In this document: positions 4,925-5,572 of the stretch, one piece after another
How the letters are laid out: each line of letters starts with the position of its first letter
Numbering within the stretch: position 1 is the first letter of the stretch
From: Chloroflexota bacterium
GTDB taxonomy: Bacteria > Chloroflexota > Anaerolineae > Anaerolineales > Anaerolineaceae
Direction: 5' to 3'
Assembly: GCA_029777225.1 (NCBI GenBank)
Contig: JAKOSR010000144.1
Span: 1 to 5,572 of the forward strand
Length of the DNA: 5,572 bases
The notes under the pieces: model-generated
Told to the model about the DNA's origin: nothing
Databases searched by the model: none
The model's input: the letters and a program-made list of their open reading frames with translations, nothing else
Made by a program: the position numbers and the translations under genes

Positions 4925-5572
4925 ATGAAATTATCCGTGAACCACTCCCAGACATTGCTGGACCTGCTCAGCGCGGGGCAAGTGCAGGTGGATGCCATCG
5001 AATGGGTGGACAAGTTGTCACCCGAGGTCATCCGTGAGGCCAGGGCCGCCCTGCCGCAGATAGCTTTTCATTTTCACCCCGGACGCATGCGTTTTTCCTC
5101 CAAGGGCGTGGCGCACTTGCGCGAGTACCTGGGCCTCTGCCCGCAATCCTCGCAAGTTTCGATCCACCTCGCGCCCCTGCCCATGGCCATCACTTACCCG
5201 GCGATGCGCTGGGGGGTCTACCTGCCCACCATGGGGGCAAAATCGGCGGTCAAACGCTTTGTCAGGCAGGTCAGGTGGCTCCAATACCGATGTGACCAAC
5301 CGGTCATATTGGAAAATATGCCCATCTTGCACCCCACGCGTTACCACTTCGAGAGCGAGCCGGCCGTCATTAGGGACGTTCTTGACCAAACCGGGTGTTC
5401 CCTGCTGCTGGATCTTGCCCACGCGCGCATCGCCGCGCAGGCGCGCTCGCTGCCGGTGGAGGATTATCTTGCAGCCCTGCCGCTTGAAAAAACGGCCCAA
5501 ATTCATCTGGCCGGGGTGCGCGCCAAACCCGATGGCAGGCTGTACGACGCCCATCAGCACCTCCTGGAACCG
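4925..5572 (+). CDS. DUF692/MNIO-family protein (multinuclear iron oxidative enzyme), N-terminal part, cut by the right edge
   Basis: The 216 visible residues fit the TIM-barrel DUF692 family. Characterised members (MbnB, TglH) use a two- or three-iron centre and O2 to modify cysteine or other residues of ribosomally made peptides, usually with a partner protein. The conserved stations appear in order: AIEW (24-27), FHFHPG (48-53), SIHLAP (79-84, in place of the usual S-x-HL), VILENMP (127-133) with Glu130, a later Glu144 or Glu146, TGCSLLLDLAH (156-166) with Asp163, QIHLAG (192-197) with His194, and YDAHQH (207-212) with Asp208 and His210. His166 stands where many members have Asn (LLD-x-NN). 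I infer that these are metal ligands by family analogy. The start is the ATG just after a TATAAT; no Shine-Dalgarno is seen. Other TIM-barrel isomerases (xylose isomerase-like, AP endonuclease 2) are the main alternative. No precursor peptide or partner is visible; they could lie beyond 5572. Confidence 0.8.
   Translation, partial: MKLSVNHSQTLLDLLSAGQVQVDAIEWVDKLSPEVIREARAALPQIAFHFHPGRMRFSSKGVAHLREYLGLCPQSSQVSIHLAPLPMAITYPAMRWGVYLPTMGAKSAVKRFVRQVRWLQYRCDQPVILENMPILHPTRYHFESEPAVIRDVLDQTGCSLLLDLAHARIAAQARSLPVEDYLAALPLEKTAQIHLAGVRAKPDGRLYDAHQHLLEP

Noticed and set aside
1..5572. CRISPR arrays, tRNA or rRNA genes, insertion sequence ends
   Set aside because: No regularly spaced repeats, no tRNA-like cloverleaf and no transposase or terminal inverted repeats were seen on either strand.

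Overview
The window looks like a chromosomal segment of a moderately GC-rich bacterium. The NMT1-type substrate-binding lipoprotein and the general style of the genes suggest a Chloroflexota/Anaerolineae-like organism. That assignment is an inference from protein resemblance only, because no rRNA or other phylogenetic marker is present.

Layout. (1) 462 to the left edge, minus strand: the N-terminal 154 residues of an NAD kinase, cut by the window start. (2) 463-616: a divergent regulatory region with a very good sigma70-type promoter for the rightward genes, a TATAAT almost touching the NAD kinase start codon, and two abutting perfect 10-bp palindromes. (3) 617-3162, plus strand: a compact three-gene operon encoding a complete ABC importer in the order permease, lipoprotein substrate-binding protein, ATPase. 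It is closed by a strong intrinsic terminator at 3192-3219. The family includes importers for thiamine precursor (HMP), riboflavin, taurine and sulfonates; the substrate cannot be fixed from the sequence, and the binding protein reads most like the RibY/ThiY side of the family. (4) 4700-3393, minus strand: two genes of unknown function, probably one transcript. The first encodes a small single-pass membrane protein and the second a secreted or anchored protein with an apparent internal duplication. (5) 4701-4924: a second divergent regulatory region with a hairpin-like inverted repeat and short direct repeats. (6) 4925 to the right edge, plus strand: the first 216 residues of a DUF692/MNIO-family protein (multinuclear non-heme iron oxidative enzyme, relatives of MbnB and TglH), cut by the window end.

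How the parts work together. The three transporter genes form one functional unit: a lipid-anchored receptor feeds a membrane channel driven by a cytoplasmic ATPase, and tight spacing plus a 23-base gene overlap suggests coupled translation. NAD kinase is a separate housekeeping unit sharing only the intergenic region. The two exported unknowns and the MNIO gene are divergent neighbours; a functional link is possible but not shown. The two lone leading genes (NAD kinase and MNIO) have a TATAAT only 6-8 bases before the ATG and no Shine-Dalgarno sequence, as in leaderless transcripts. Most of the other genes have clear ribosome binding sites. The most noteworthy items are the MNIO gene, the unknown exported pair, and this split between leaderless and SD-led starts.
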